Part shown: positions 53,983 through 63,308 of the stretch, in pieces
Numbering within the stretch: position 1 is the stretch's first letter
How the letters are laid out: every line of letters starts with the position of its first letter
Source of the DNA: DATCVR01 sp036566745
GTDB lineage: Bacteria > Actinomycetota > Actinomycetes > Jiangellales > Jiangellaceae
Assembly: GCA_036566745.1 (NCBI GenBank)
Contig: DATCVR010000005.1
Span: 1 to 64,000, forward strand
Length of the DNA stretch: 64,000 nt
Direction: 5' to 3'
Translations under genes and position numbers: made by a program
Notes under the pieces: generated by a model
The model's database searches: none
Seen by the model: the letters and a program-made list of their open reading frames with translations, nothing else
What the model was told of the DNA's origin: nothing

Positions 53983-54966
53983 GGCCGACACCCCGGCCAC
54001 CGCGCTCAAGTTCGCGTAGCGGTCGCCGTCGGCGACCAGGCCGTCGAGAGCCTCCAGCTCGCCGGCGTCGAGCACGACGCCGGCCGCGCCGAGGTTCTCC
54101 TCGAGGTACCGCCTCCGCTTGGTTCCGGGGATCGGCACGACATCCTCGCCGCGGGCCAACACCCAGGCCAGAGCCACCTGGCCAGCGGTGACGCCCTTGC
54201 TGGCCGCGAGCTCACGCACCGAGTCGACCAGCCGCAGATTCGCGTCGAACGCGGCGCCCTGGAACCGCGGCTGGCTGCGCCGGAAGTCGCCGGGCTCGAA
54301 GTCGTCCGGCGTCCGGATCGCGCCGGTCAGGAAGCCCCGGCCCAGCGGGCTGTAGGCGACGATCCCGATGCCGAGCTCGCGGGCCGTGGGCGCGATCTCG
54401 TCCTCGAGGTCACGGCTCCACAGCGACCACTCGGTCTGGAGGGCGGTGATGGGGTGGACGGCATGGGCTCGCCGGATGGTCGCGGCCGACGCCTCGGACA
54501 GGCCCAGGTGCCGCACCTTGCCCGCCGCCACGAGCTCGGCCATCGCCCCGACCGTCTCCTCGATGGGCACGGCCGGGTCGACCCGGTGCTGGTAGTAGAG
54601 GTCGACGTGGTCCACACCGAGCCGCTGCAGCGAGCCGTCGATAGCCGTCTTGACGTACTCCGGGCGGCCGTTGACACCGCGCGCACTGGGGTCGGCCGGG
54701 TCGCGGACGATGCCGAACTTGGTCGCCAGCACGACGTCGTCGCGCCGGGAGCCCAGCGCACGGCCGACCAGCTGCTCGTTGGTGTGCGGGCCGTACATGT
54801 CGGCGGTGTCGAAGAACGTGACGCCCAGGTCGAGCGCCCGATGGATGGTCGCGACCGCCTCGGACTCGTCGCGGTCGCCGTAGAAGTCGCTCATGCCCAT
54901 GCAGCCGAGGCCGAGGGCGGAGACGGTCAGGTCGGAGCGTCCGAGGACGCGGGTGGGCAGGGTCAT
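53974..54966 (-). CDS. Aldo/keto reductase, paralogue of the 29.2-kb gene
   Basis: A 330-residue reductase: [37 protein letters not shown] (catalytic Tyr), [30 protein letters not shown] and [17 protein letters not shown]. Large parts match the other copy almost word for word. AGGAG precedes ATG 54966. It follows a MerR regulator 58 bases upstream on the same strand and is probably in its operon. Confidence 0.94.
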   Translation of the reverse strand: MTLPTRVLGRSDLTVSALGLGCMGMSDFYGDRDESEAVATIHRALDLGVTFFDTADMYGPHTNEQLVGRALGSRRDDVVLATKFGIVRDPADPSARGVNGRPEYVKTAIDGSLQRLGVDHVDLYYQHRVDPAVPIEETVGAMAELVAAGKVRHLGLSEASAATIRRAHAVHPITALQTEWSLWSRDLEDEIAPTARELGIGIVAYSPLGRGFLTGAIRTPDDFEPGDFRRSQPRFQGAAFDANLRLVDSVRELAASKGVTAGQVALAWVLARGEDVVPIPGTKRRRYLEENLGAAGVVLDAGELEALDGLVADGDRYANLSAVAGVSASR

Positions 54967-55024
54967 GCCGGCTCTCCTGATGGTGGGTCGAGCGATCGAG
55001 AGGTGGGGGTCGCCCCGGCCGGCG

Positions 55025-55423
55025 TCAGAGCGAGGCCGCGCCGCCGTAGGAGGCGATCTTGAAGTCGACGGCGTCGAGCGCCGCGGTGAGCGCCACGAGC
55101 CGGGCCCGCACCGATTCGCGGTGCCGGAGCAGCAGCTCGAGGCGGTCCGGCTCGGTGGCCGGACCGGCGTCGACCAGCGCGAAGTAGCGCTGGATCTGCC
55201 GGATGGGCATGTCGGTCAGCCGCAGCCGGGTGATGAAGACGATCCGCCGGACGTCGGCGTCGGAGTAGACCCGGCGTCCGGCCGAGTCACGCCCGACCTG
55301 CAGCAGGCCGATGCGTTCGTAGTAGCGGAGGGTGTGCGCGCTCACCCCGACCCGCTCGGCGATGTCGGAGATGGCCTCGCCAGGCTCGGCCGGGCCCCGC
55401 TGGAGCTGCTCCGTCGTCGTCAT
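55025..55423 (-). CDS. MerR family regulator
   Basis: A 132-residue MerR protein: [40 protein letters not shown] and a coiled-coil dimer helix; no metal-binding cysteines are present. The type commonly controls aldo/keto reductase genes. ATG 55423 lies seven bases after its TAGGTT -10 box. The promoter has the 19-base spacer needed for MerR twisting activation. Confidence 0.94.
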   Translation of the reverse strand: MTTTEQLQRGPAEPGEAISDIAERVGVSAHTLRYYERIGLLQVGRDSAGRRVYSDADVRRIVFITRLRLTDMPIRQIQRYFALVDAGPATEPDRLELLLRHRESVRARLVALTAALDAVDFKIASYGGAASL

Positions 55424-55430
55424 GACCTCG

Positions 55431-55461
55431 AACCTAGGACTTAGAGTGCGCTCTAAGTCAA
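55431..55461 (-). promoter_or_regulatory. MerR-type promoter with 19-base spacer and palindromic operator
   Basis: On the minus strand TTGACT (55461-55456) and TAGGTT (55436-55431) are separated by 19 bases. The spacer region holds the perfect palindrome GACTTAGAG-TGCG-CTCTAAGTC (55438-55459). An over-long spacer filled by a palindrome is the hallmark of MerR-activated promoters. Confidence 0.85.
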
Positions 55462-55467
55462 GCCCCG

Positions 55468-57861
55468 TCAGGGGCGGAACTCCACCTCGTCGATGAGGAA
55501 CGTCTGGCTGGTCACGTCGGGATCGGGGTCACAGGCGAGCGTGTGCGAGGTCAGCGCCGACACCTTGCCGTCGGGCTTCGCCGTGGCCACCTCGGTGCCG
55601 TTGACCCGGATCGTCGCGCCGGTGAGGGTCGCCTCGACCGCGACGCTGCTCCACCGTTCCAGCGTGTCGGCGGTCCCGGGCACCGTGCCGGCCGGCGCCA
55701 GCTCCGTCCAGGTCCGTGACTTGGCGACGTACTGGCCGATCGATCCGTCGTCGAAGATCCCGAAGCGGTAGGGCTCGACGTCCTTGCGGCCGTTCGTGCC
55801 GGCGAGCGTGACGACGAACGCGTCGTGGTCGACGCCCTCGTCGAAGCCGCGCGGCTCGGGCCGGAAACGGAAGGCGAGCGTCTTCGTGGCGGTGGGCTCC
55901 CCCGCCTTGCGGACGAACGAGCTGCCGTCGGAGATCGCGTCGGAGAGTCGCAGCACCCGCGCGGCCCCGGCGGTGTTGACGTCGGTCGTGTAGACGCCGG
56001 TGGCCGAGCGCTCGTAGTCGCGCGGCGAGGTGAAGAGCGGATCGTTCTCGAAGGTCTGCAGGTCGGCGGCGTACAGCTCGATCTCGTTGAGCATGCTGCA
56101 CGGCGCCGCCATGCCCGCCGGGCAGCTCTGGGAGCCGGCCGTGGTCACGCGGACGTACCTCGCGTCGACGACGGGCAACGACGGCGGCGAGTACGCCAGG
56201 GCGAAGTCGCGCTGGACTCCGGTGTCCCACCACGTGGTCCACGGGCCGTCCGGCGAGGTCGCGACCTCGACCGTAGCGCTCTGTTCATGACCGATCCACT
56301 GGCTCAGGCCGATCTTCTCCAGGCGGTACTGCCGGTCGAGAGCGATCGTGTAGACGCCAGGCCCACCGGCCGCCGCCGCGCTGGACCACGGCTCGCTGCT
56401 GCCGTCCACGGCGCCCTGAGCACCGAGGCGAGGACGGGTGGCGGTGCGGTACTCGTTCGCCACGGTGATCGACGCCGTCTTCGCGCGGATCTTGCCGGCC
56501 AGGTCGAGCTTGCCCGCGCCCGGAGTCAGGATGTCGACCGGACGCCGGACGATCGCCTGGTGGTCGAGGTCGGTCATCGTGTACAGGTGCTCACGCCAGT
56601 TGCACTTGTCGGTGTCGGACCCGAAGGCGAAGACGGCGTGACAGCTGTCGGCGGCGGCCAGCACCCGGTTCGAGGCCACCCAGTCCATGCCGCTGTTGCC
56701 GCTGGAGCCCTCGTTGATGGTGCCGGGATAGGGCAGCGGGTTGCCGTCCTGGTCGAGGGCGGCGTTGCGGTAGACCAGGGTCGGCTGCTCCCAGGAGGTG
56801 CCGGTTCCGTCGGGTGAGATCGTCAGCCAGGTGTCCTGCCTCCCGGCGAGCAGCGCCATCACACCGTTGGGCAGCAGGCGCAGGCGAGGCTGGATCATGC
56901 TCGGGAATCCGGGCGCGTCGATGGGCGCCGGGGTGGTCCACTGCGCGTCCGGGTCGTCGAGGTCGATGCGCGCCGACATCAACGGGACGTACCCGCAGGC
57001 CGCCGCCGAGCCGGGCTCCGGCTGGATCGTCTGGCAGTTGCGCATGACCGCCACGAGCTCGCCGTTGACGTCGAAGGCCAGCGCGGTCTCGTTGAACTGG
57101 AAGTCGCCTACGGCTCGCGCTCCGCGGGCGATCACCGAGTGCAGCTGCCAGCTCGCGCCGTCGTCGGTGCTCTGGAGCAACAGCGACGACATCGACGGCC
57201 CGGTGCTGTGCGGCAGCACGGCGTACGCGCCCAGGTACAAGGTGCCGTCGGGCGCCGCGATCAGATTGTTCGGGTACAGGTTGCCACCGGTGTTGAACAC
57301 CTCCGGCGCGATGTCCACGAGCGTCTCCGCCGCAGGTCCGAACGTCACACCACCATCGGTCGACGTGCGGATATAGGCGCGGCGGGTGTCGGCGTCGACG
57401 ATGTTCGAGGTGTCCTCGCCGTTGGTCATCGAGAAGTCCAGCACCGTGCCGTCGGCCCGGCGGACGGAGGTGAAAATGCCGGGCACCTTCATGGTCGGCG
57501 TGAAGTTGAGCCCGCTGTCGAACGAGGTCTTGCTGCCTGGGTCGGCCCACGGCCGGAAGTCGCGGTGGCGGCCGAAGGAGACGTGGACCGGGCGGGTCGG
57601 CGCGGCCGCCGTGCCGGCGTCGTAGGCGTGGACGTCCGGCGCCCACGCGACCTCGCCGGCGTCGACGTTCGGCGTGTGGATGACTGACCGCGGCGATCCC
57701 AGGTGGACGGTGGTGCCGTCGGACGGGACCGCCTCGAGCGGCACGGCGGACTCCTCCGCCCCCGCCGGCGCCGGCAGGAGGGCGGCACCGACGGCGAGCG
57801 CCGTCACCGCAACCGAGGTCCGGACGATGCGCTGACCCGAGAGTTCCCGCAGTGCGACCAT
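55468..57861 (-). CDS. Secreted sialidase-like (BNR) protein with discoidin and LamG-like domains
   Basis: A 797-residue exported protein. The signal peptide ends in LLPAPAGAEE. Residues 50-440 form a six-bladed sialidase-like propeller with Asp-box motifs (STDGGVTF, STDDGASWQ, SPDGTGTSW). Next comes a F5/8C-type discoidin domain (about 480-610: WIGHEQSATVEVATSPDGPW, DARYVRVTT). The C terminus is a LamG-like beta-sandwich (KTLAFRFRPEPRGFDE to FLIDEVEFRP). The design suggests binding and cutting of glycans, but catalytic arginines were not mapped. ATG 57861 is preferred. Confidence 0.82.
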   Translation of the reverse strand: MVALRELSGQRIVRTSVAVTALAVGAALLPAPAGAEESAVPLEAVPSDGTTVHLGSPRSVIHTPNVDAGEVAWAPDVHAYDAGTAAAPTRPVHVSFGRHRDFRPWADPGSKTSFDSGLNFTPTMKVPGIFTSVRRADGTVLDFSMTNGEDTSNIVDADTRRAYIRTSTDGGVTFGPAAETLVDIAPEVFNTGGNLYPNNLIAAPDGTLYLGAYAVLPHSTGPSMSSLLLQSTDDGASWQLHSVIARGARAVGDFQFNETALAFDVNGELVAVMRNCQTIQPEPGSAAACGYVPLMSARIDLDDPDAQWTTPAPIDAPGFPSMIQPRLRLLPNGVMALLAGRQDTWLTISPDGTGTSWEQPTLVYRNAALDQDGNPLPYPGTINEGSSGNSGMDWVASNRVLAAADSCHAVFAFGSDTDKCNWREHLYTMTDLDHQAIVRRPVDILTPGAGKLDLAGKIRAKTASITVANEYRTATRPRLGAQGAVDGSSEPWSSAAAAGGPGVYTIALDRQYRLEKIGLSQWIGHEQSATVEVATSPDGPWTTWWDTGVQRDFALAYSPPSLPVVDARYVRVTTAGSQSCPAGMAAPCSMLNEIELYAADLQTFENDPLFTSPRDYERSATGVYTTDVNTAGAARVLRLSDAISDGSSFVRKAGEPTATKTLAFRFRPEPRGFDEGVDHDAFVVTLAGTNGRKDVEPYRFGIFDDGSIGQYVAKSRTWTELAPAGTVPGTADTLERWSSVAVEATLTGATIRVNGTEVATAKPDGKVSALTSHTLACDPDPDVTSQTFLIDEVEFRP

Positions 57862-57943
57862 GCACGGACGAAACAAGGAACATCATTTCATGTCAATACC
57901 TCGTCGGTCGCCTGCCCGCACGGGACCACGGGCGCACGATCGA

Positions 57944-58471
57944 TCAGGCGACGTGGGCGGCGATGATCCGGGCGCACTCCAGGGACTCGGTGCGAGTCGT
58001 GTCCACCTCGAGGTCATAGTGCACGCCCTGGTGGACCACCTCCGCCTGCATCGCGGCCATCCCGGCGACCCGATCGCCGCGCGCGATCTCCCGGCCCGAG
58101 GCCACCGAGGCGTCGCACCTGACGCCGACCCACACCACCCGCAGTCCGTCGAGGGCCTTCTGCCACCGCTGCTGGGACGCCGCTCGGCCGAGGAAGACCT
58201 CGTCGACGATCACTCGCGCGCCCGCGCGGGCCATCGCGGCGATCCCCTCGATCCAGGCCGCTTCCACCGTCCGGAACTCCGGCCCGACGATCACCTCGCC
58301 GTCCGGAGCGAACTCGATGCCGTCCGACGACCGCATGGACGCGGGTAGGGCATCGACCAGCGTGTCGGTCCCGAAGGCCAGCCACGGATCCGGCAGGACC
58401 TCTTGCAGGCAGCGGGCGATGCCCGACTTCCCCGAGCTGGAGCCACCGTTGAGGACGATCACCTGCGTCAT
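57944..58471 (-). CDS. Chloramphenicol phosphotransferase-like P-loop kinase
   Basis: A 175-residue kinase: [20 protein letters not shown] (P-loop), [30 protein letters not shown] and the C-terminal [18 protein letters not shown]. This pattern fits the CPT/zeta-like small kinase family. The substrate is unknown; the name does not prove drug resistance. A GTG at 58483 is an alternative start. Confidence 0.85.
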   Translation of the reverse strand: MTQVIVLNGGSSSGKSGIARCLQEVLPDPWLAFGTDTLVDALPASMRSSDGIEFAPDGEVIVGPEFRTVEAAWIEGIAAMARAGARVIVDEVFLGRAASQQRWQKALDGLRVVWVGVRCDASVASGREIARGDRVAGMAAMQAEVVHQGVHYDLEVDTTRTESLECARIIAAHVA

Positions 58472-58515
58472 CACCCGCGCCACAGTAGAGGCGCCGACGG
58501 CCCGGCCGAAATGCC

Positions 58516-58884
58516 CTAGCCGAGCGCCGCGTTCTCCTGGATCCGCGCCCGCACGATCCGGCCGACGAGCGCGGCGGGCAGCGGCTCCTGGGGCGTGAAG
58601 TGCACCGTGGCCCCGGAGACGTCGAAGTCATGCAGGTCGTCCGTCATCGAGGCCACCAGCTCCGGGCTCATGACGTAGAGGCTGCACCGGCTGGTGCGGG
58701 CGCCGAAGGCCACCACCGCCCGGCCCTCGTACCGGACGGTGGGCACCTGGTAGCTGATCTTCTCGACGACGCCGCCGGGCACGGCGTCCAGGATCATCCG
58801 GCGGAGGTCCTGGAGGGCCTCGCGGATGTCGTCCGGGCGCGCGGCCAGGTACGCGTCCACGAGCCGGCTGCCGTCGTCGACCAT
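58516..58884 (-). CDS. DUF1801 domain protein
   Basis: A 122-residue protein with the DUF1801 pattern: [40 protein letters not shown] and the final [20 protein letters not shown]. Similar to the YdhG/Fra-like fold; function unknown. Lies 44 bases upstream of the small kinase on the same strand and may be cotranscribed. Confidence 0.9.
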   Translation of the reverse strand: MVDDGSRLVDAYLAARPDDIREALQDLRRMILDAVPGGVVEKISYQVPTVRYEGRAVVAFGARTSRCSLYVMSPELVASMTDDLHDFDVSGATVHFTPQEPLPAALVGRIVRARIQENAALG

Positions 58885-59062
58885 GACGTGTCCTCTGCTG
58901 GACCGATGTCGATGGGTATGAGTCTAGGGCGGCATGACGGCGGCGCGGCGGATTCAGGCAGGTCAGCCGGGAGATCGCGGAATCAGCGTGGAGATCGGCG
59001 GAGTCGGCGCCCTGCACGCTTCGCCCTGCCCGCTTCGCCCGATACGCCCTACGATCGGAGGC

Positions 59063-60532
59063 GTGCGTCGCTCGACGCGGGTCGTGGCGGTGGCCGGGGC
59101 GGCTGGCCTGCTCGCGGCCTGCACGTCGACGCCCGAGGGACCTCGACCCGGCCCCACGGCGAGCGCCCTCCAGACGACTCCGTCGCCGGCCACGCCGTCC
59201 TCCACCCCCTCTCCGCGGGTGACCACCCCGCTCGTGCTGGCCGTGAACCCGACCCGCAACGTCGTCGACGTCCCTGTGGCGTCGGCACGCGCCTTCTCCG
59301 TCGACGGCGCGACGAACTGGTCCGCGCTGGGCCAGGCCTCGGGTCCTCTGCGGATCGTCGCGGCCGGCGTGGGCCCGACCGCCGGTGGGCCGGCTGCCCA
59401 GCGCCTGGCGAGCACCGCCGAGGCGCTCGACGCGGTCCGAGCCGACCCCGCCACGATCGCACTGGTGCCGGCCCAGGCGATGGACCCGACCGTCCGCGCG
59501 CTGACCGTCGGCGGTGTCCACCCCCTGCGCTCGCCCACGACGTACCCGCTCGAGGCCGAGGCCACCGCCACGCTCGGCGAACCGGTCACGATGACGATCG
59601 TCGGCGACATCATGCTCGGCCGGCGCGTGGGCGAGGCGATGGCCGCGGTGGGCGATCTTGCGGCGCCGCTTCGGCCATTGGCCGAACGGCTGGCCTCGGC
59701 GGACGTCACCGTCGGCAACCTCGAGTCGACCCTGTCGCGCGACGGGTCGCCCACGCAGGGCGGCGACTCGTTCGCGGCCGACCCCGGGGTCGCGGCGGGC
59801 CTCCAGCTCGCCGGCTTCGACGTGCTGTCGCTGGCCAACAACCACGTGGGAGACTGGGGCGACGCCGCCCTGGTCCAGACCGTCGAGGCGGTCCGGGCCA
59901 TGGGCATCGAGCCGGTCGGCGCGGGGGCCACCCTGGCCGAGGCCCGCAGCCCGGTGATGGTCGAACGCGGCGGCACGAGCATCGGCGTCATCGGCACCGA
60001 GTCGATCGGCGAGTCCCCCGCGGCCGGTACCGACCAGCCTGGGACGAACCGCCTGAACATGCCGCCGCGGACCGGCCCGCTCGACCAGGCCGCCCTCGAT
60101 CGCATCGTCGCCGACATTGCCGCACTCGATCCGCTGGTCGATGTGGTCGTCGTGATCCCCCACTGGGGCACGCAGTACACGAACCTGCCGGAGCCCGGCC
60201 AGCGCGCCGTCGCCGAGGCGTTCGCGCAGGCCGGGGCCGACCTCGTCGCCGGCGGGCATCCGCACTGGGTGCAGGGCTGGGAGATGGTCGGCCCGACCCC
60301 CGTGGTGCACTCGCTCGGCAACTTCGTCTTCGACATGGACTTCATGCGGGAGACCCAGGAAGGCGTGTTCCTGGAGATCGTGATCGTCGACGGGCGGGTC
60401 GCGGCGGTCGAGCCGGTGCCGTACGTCATCGGCGACGACTTCGCTCCACGGCTCGCGACGCCGGACCAGGCCGCGCCGATCCTCGCGCTGATGCGGGAGA
60501 CCAGCCAGCCGCCCTTCGGCCCCGGCGGCTGA
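59063..60532 (+). CDS. CapA-family lipoprotein (poly-gamma-glutamate synthesis type)
   Basis: A 489-residue exported lipoprotein (lipobox LLAAC). A Thr/Pro linker precedes a beta-rich region, then the CapA metallophosphatase-like domain from about residue 175: MTIVGDIMLGRRVGEAM, VTVGNLESTLSRDG, LSLANNHVGDWGDAALVQ and LVAGGHPHWVQGWEMV. In Bacillus CapA helps make polyglutamate; here no capB/C is adjacent. TACGAT seven bases before GTG 59063 indicates leaderless transcription. Confidence 0.92.
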   Translation: MRRSTRVVAVAGAAGLLAACTSTPEGPRPGPTASALQTTPSPATPSSTPSPRVTTPLVLAVNPTRNVVDVPVASARAFSVDGATNWSALGQASGPLRIVAAGVGPTAGGPAAQRLASTAEALDAVRADPATIALVPAQAMDPTVRALTVGGVHPLRSPTTYPLEAEATATLGEPVTMTIVGDIMLGRRVGEAMAAVGDLAAPLRPLAERLASADVTVGNLESTLSRDGSPTQGGDSFAADPGVAAGLQLAGFDVLSLANNHVGDWGDAALVQTVEAVRAMGIEPVGAGATLAEARSPVMVERGGTSIGVIGTESIGESPAAGTDQPGTNRLNMPPRTGPLDQAALDRIVADIAALDPLVDVVVVIPHWGTQYTNLPEPGQRAVAEAFAQAGADLVAGGHPHWVQGWEMVGPTPVVHSLGNFVFDMDFMRETQEGVFLEIVIVDGRVAAVEPVPYVIGDDFAPRLATPDQAAPILALMRETSQPPFGPGG

Positions 60533-60534
60533 GG

Positions 60535-61527
60535 TCACAGCGAGCGCAGCCAGGCCCAGACCGTCCGCCCGACCTCGTCGAGCTGGCTCAGGTCGACGAC
60601 CGTGGGGACGTCTCCGGCCGAGTGGTACCCCGGATAGGGGACGCTTCCCAGCCGGGCCGAGGGCAGCTCCGCCTTCTCGAAGGACCAGTGGTCGCTGCTG
60701 CGGTTCTCGCAGGCAGCCGCCGCAACGGCCACGCTGGCGGCGGCGGCGACCAGGGCGTCGCGCACGGCAGTCGTCCCGCTGCCTCCGGTGCAGATCGGCA
60801 CGTGCTCCGCCGCCACCCCGACCCGGTCCAGCGACACCATGCCGGCCAAGGCCACAGCCTGGGCCGCAGGCAGGTCGCGGACGTACTGCTGAGAGCCGAA
60901 GTGGTGCAGCGCGTCGCCGTCGCCACGCGGCTCCTCGGCGCCGAAGGCGATGAACCGCACCGGCATCCCCAGCGGCTCCGCGGCGGCCATCCGGGCCAGG
61001 TCGATCATCACACCGATCCCCGAGGCGTTGTCCTCGGCGCCCGGAGCCTGGGGCACGGTGTCGAGGTGGGCGCCCACGATGACATGCGGCGCCGTCGGGT
61101 CGAATCCGGGCGGGTCCGCGATGACGTTCGCGGAGGTTCCTGCGGGCACGTCGACGCCCCACGAGTTGCCGGCCGGTACCGGCACCGGGACCTGCGTCAC
61201 CACGTAGCCCAGGGCGGTGAACCAGCCCTCGACGTCGGCTGCGGCCTGGTGGAACGCCGGGCCGGACGCCTCCCGTGGCCCGATGGTGCCGGCGAGGTGC
61301 TCGATGACGTCGAACGCGGCGGTCGCGTCGAACACGGCCGGCGTCGGGGTCGGCGTAGGGGTGGGGGTGGGGGTGGGCGTGGGGGTCACGCGGTCGGGCG
61401 CCTCCGAGGCCGTCCCCGGTGGCGTGGAACCGGCCACCGGGGACGACGGCGGATCACCGGGGTCGGAAGCCGTGCACCCGGCGAGCAGCGCGACGACGGC
61501 GACCAGAGCCACGCGGCGCCCACGCAT
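60535..61527 (-). CDS. M28 family aminopeptidase lipoprotein
   Basis: A 330-residue exported peptidase with lipobox LLAGC and a Thr-Pro repeat linker. The zinc site reads VIVGAHLDTVPQ, GAEDNASGIGVM, FIAFGAEEPRGDGD, SLDRVGV and PGYHSAGDVPTV, all M28 ligand positions. It cleaves N-terminal residues from peptides outside the membrane. It converges with CapA, two bases apart. Confidence 0.93.
   Translation of the reverse strand: MRGRRVALVAVVALLAGCTASDPGDPPSSPVAGSTPPGTASEAPDRVTPTPTPTPTPTPTPTPAVFDATAAFDVIEHLAGTIGPREASGPAFHQAAADVEGWFTALGYVVTQVPVPVPAGNSWGVDVPAGTSANVIADPPGFDPTAPHVIVGAHLDTVPQAPGAEDNASGIGVMIDLARMAAAEPLGMPVRFIAFGAEEPRGDGDALHHFGSQQYVRDLPAAQAVALAGMVSLDRVGVAAEHVPICTGGSGTTAVRDALVAAAASVAVAAAACENRSSDHWSFEKAELPSARLGSVPYPGYHSAGDVPTVVDLSQLDEVGRTVWAWLRSL
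61341..61387. repeat. GT/GGGGT-rich microsatellite encoding a Thr-Pro linker
   Basis: Runs of GTGGGG and GGCGTG units encode about eight Thr-Pro pairs after the M28 lipobox. The run is a likely slippage site; it lengthens the linker between membrane anchor and enzyme. Confidence 0.8.
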
Positions 61528-61639
61528 GCCTCCATGGCACCCCGAACGCCGCGTCGGGACAAGGGCCCGCGTTGTCACGATCCGGACCCAAATCGCGGTT
61601 GGCGAGCGCCGAAGCCACTGCCGCCGGGCCGTTCATGGG

Positions 61640-63040
61640 TCAGGCCGGGTCTTCGCAGGGGGCTGTTCCCGACTCCTCGGCCTCAGGCACCCAGGCAGGG
61701 ACCGGCCGCGGATCGGGGGTCGGCACACAGCGGCCGTCAACCACGCCGTACGTCCACTGCGCGCCGTAGCGCACGAGCTGCTCCACCGCGGCTACGAGCC
61801 GATCGACGTCGGCCGCCGTGGAGCCCAGCCCGAAGCTCGCCCGCAGCGCACCGTCGCGGACGCCGAGGCGCTCGACCAGGGGGTGGGCGCAGAACTTGCC
61901 GTCACGAACGCCGACACCGTGCTCGGCGGAGAGATAGGCGGCGACGTATCCCGCGTCGAAGCCGTCCACGGAGAACGCCACGACGCCGATCGCCGACGAG
62001 CTGTCCAACCAGATCCGGTGTGTCCGCACCCCTGGCACGGCCGCCAGCCCGGCGATCAGCCGCGAGCGCAGCGCGGTCTCGTGAGCCTCCAGTGCGCCCT
62101 CGGGCAACGCGGCGATCGCCTCGCAGGCGCGGGCCAGCGCTGCCACGCCGACGACGTTGGGTGATCCGGCCTCGTGGCGAGCCGGGGCATCCGCCCAGTC
62201 GGTCCGGTCCAGTGTCACCGATCGCACGGCACCGCCACCGGCCAGGTACGGCGGCGCGGCATGGAGCCAGTCGGCGCGGCCGACCAGCACCCCGGCACCG
62301 AACGGCGCGTAGAGCTTGTGTCCCGAGAAGGCCAGGTAGTCGACACCGGAGGCGATCAGGTCGATCTGCCGGTGCGGCGCGAGCTGGGCGGCGTCCACAC
62401 AGATCCGGGCGCCGTGGCGGTGGGCCAGCCGGGCCAGGCGGCCGATCGGGAGCTGCTCGCCGGTGACGTTGGACGCGCCCGTGACCGCGAGCAGCGCGGC
62501 CTGGCGACGGGCCAGGTCCTCGTCGAGGCGGGCCAGCGTGCGCTCGATGGTGGGGGCCGCGTCGACCACCCGGGCGGCCGGCTCCGCACCCTGCCAGGGC
62601 AGGAGGTTGGCGTGGTGCTCGACGTCGAGCACCACGACCTCGCCGCCTGCCGGAACGCAGGAGGCGAGGAGGTTCAGCGAGTCGGTCGTGTTGCGGGTGA
62701 ACACGACGACGTCGTCGCCGCGGGCGCCGACGAAGCGAGCCACGGTGGCGCGGGCGCCCTCGTAGAGTCGCGTGGACACCTGCGAGGCGTACCCGGCGCC
62801 TCGATGGACGCTGGCGTAGTACGGCAGGATCCGCGCCACGTGGTCGGCCACTACCTTGAGGCTCGGCGCGCTGGCGGCGTAGTCGAGGTTGGCGTAGGGC
62901 CGGTTGCCCCCGGTGACCAGCGGCGACTCGAGGTCACCGCCGACGACGGGCAACAGCGGCAGCCGCGCCGCAGACGGGGCCGAGCTGGTCGGAGCCGAGC
63001 TGGTCGGAGTCGGACACTCGGGGAGCTCGGTGAGGGTCAT
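61640..63040 (-). CDS. Cysteine desulfurase-like class V aminotransferase, SAM-IV controlled
   Basis: A 466-residue PLP enzyme: NLDYAASAPSLKVVADHVAR, FTRNTTDSLNLLAS, VVLDVEHHANLLPWQG, ICVDAAQLAPH and the Schiff-base lysine in AFSGHKLYAPFGAGV. The fold matches SufS/CsdA-like desulfurases and relatives. The SufS-type active Cys segment is not obvious near KFCAHPLVERLG, which could hold it. A SAM-IV riboswitch precedes it, pointing to sulfur or methionine metabolism. The Ser/Pro/Thr-rich first 30 residues are unusual. Confidence 0.88.
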   Translation of the reverse strand: MTLTELPECPTPTSSAPTSSAPSAARLPLLPVVGGDLESPLVTGGNRPYANLDYAASAPSLKVVADHVARILPYYASVHRGAGYASQVSTRLYEGARATVARFVGARGDDVVVFTRNTTDSLNLLASCVPAGGEVVVLDVEHHANLLPWQGAEPAARVVDAAPTIERTLARLDEDLARRQAALLAVTGASNVTGEQLPIGRLARLAHRHGARICVDAAQLAPHRQIDLIASGVDYLAFSGHKLYAPFGAGVLVGRADWLHAAPPYLAGGGAVRSVTLDRTDWADAPARHEAGSPNVVGVAALARACEAIAALPEGALEAHETALRSRLIAGLAAVPGVRTHRIWLDSSSAIGVVAFSVDGFDAGYVAAYLSAEHGVGVRDGKFCAHPLVERLGVRDGALRASFGLGSTAADVDRLVAAVEQLVRYGAQWTYGVVDGRCVPTPDPRPVPAWVPEAEESGTAPCEDPA

Positions 63041-63082
63041 CGTCAGCCACCTTCGCGGGTCGGTGGAACCCGTGGGTGGACG

Positions 63083-63195
63083 GGTCCGCGCTTGCCGCCC
63101 CAGGCCAGAGGCGGCCAGGTCCTCACCCGGGGCACCCCGCCGCGGAGGAGGGTTGCCGGCCAGCGAGCCGGGGCTTGACGCTGACGCTCATGACC
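63083..63195 (-). ncRNA. SAM-IV riboswitch
   Basis: Read on the minus strand, the segment matches the SAM-IV consensus block by block: GGTCATGAGCGTCAGCGTCA, GCCCCGGCTCGCTGGCCGGC, AACCCTCC, GGGGTGCCCCGGGTGAGGAC and the final CGGCAAGCGCGGACC. It ends 42 bases before the start codon. In the gap CCACC (63066-63062) can pair with GGTGG (63051-63047), which is the ribosome site, so control is probably translational. A TGGACA/TATCGT promoter pair (63233-63228, 63209-63204) places the transcript start at its 5' edge. Confidence 0.9.
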
Positions 63196-63308
63196 TTGCG
63201 ACGACGATATGCGGGCCACCGTCGCGATGTCCACATGTCGGCCGTTGTTGTCTCATTTCCCGAGACTCGTGCCTTCGGCCACCACGACGTCGGCGCGTCA
63301 CTCCGTCG

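Noticed and set aside
58600..62466. Very long overlapping open frames on both strands
   Set aside because: They cross several well-supported genes (DUF1801, CapA, M28, PLP enzyme) and have mirrored low-complexity composition.
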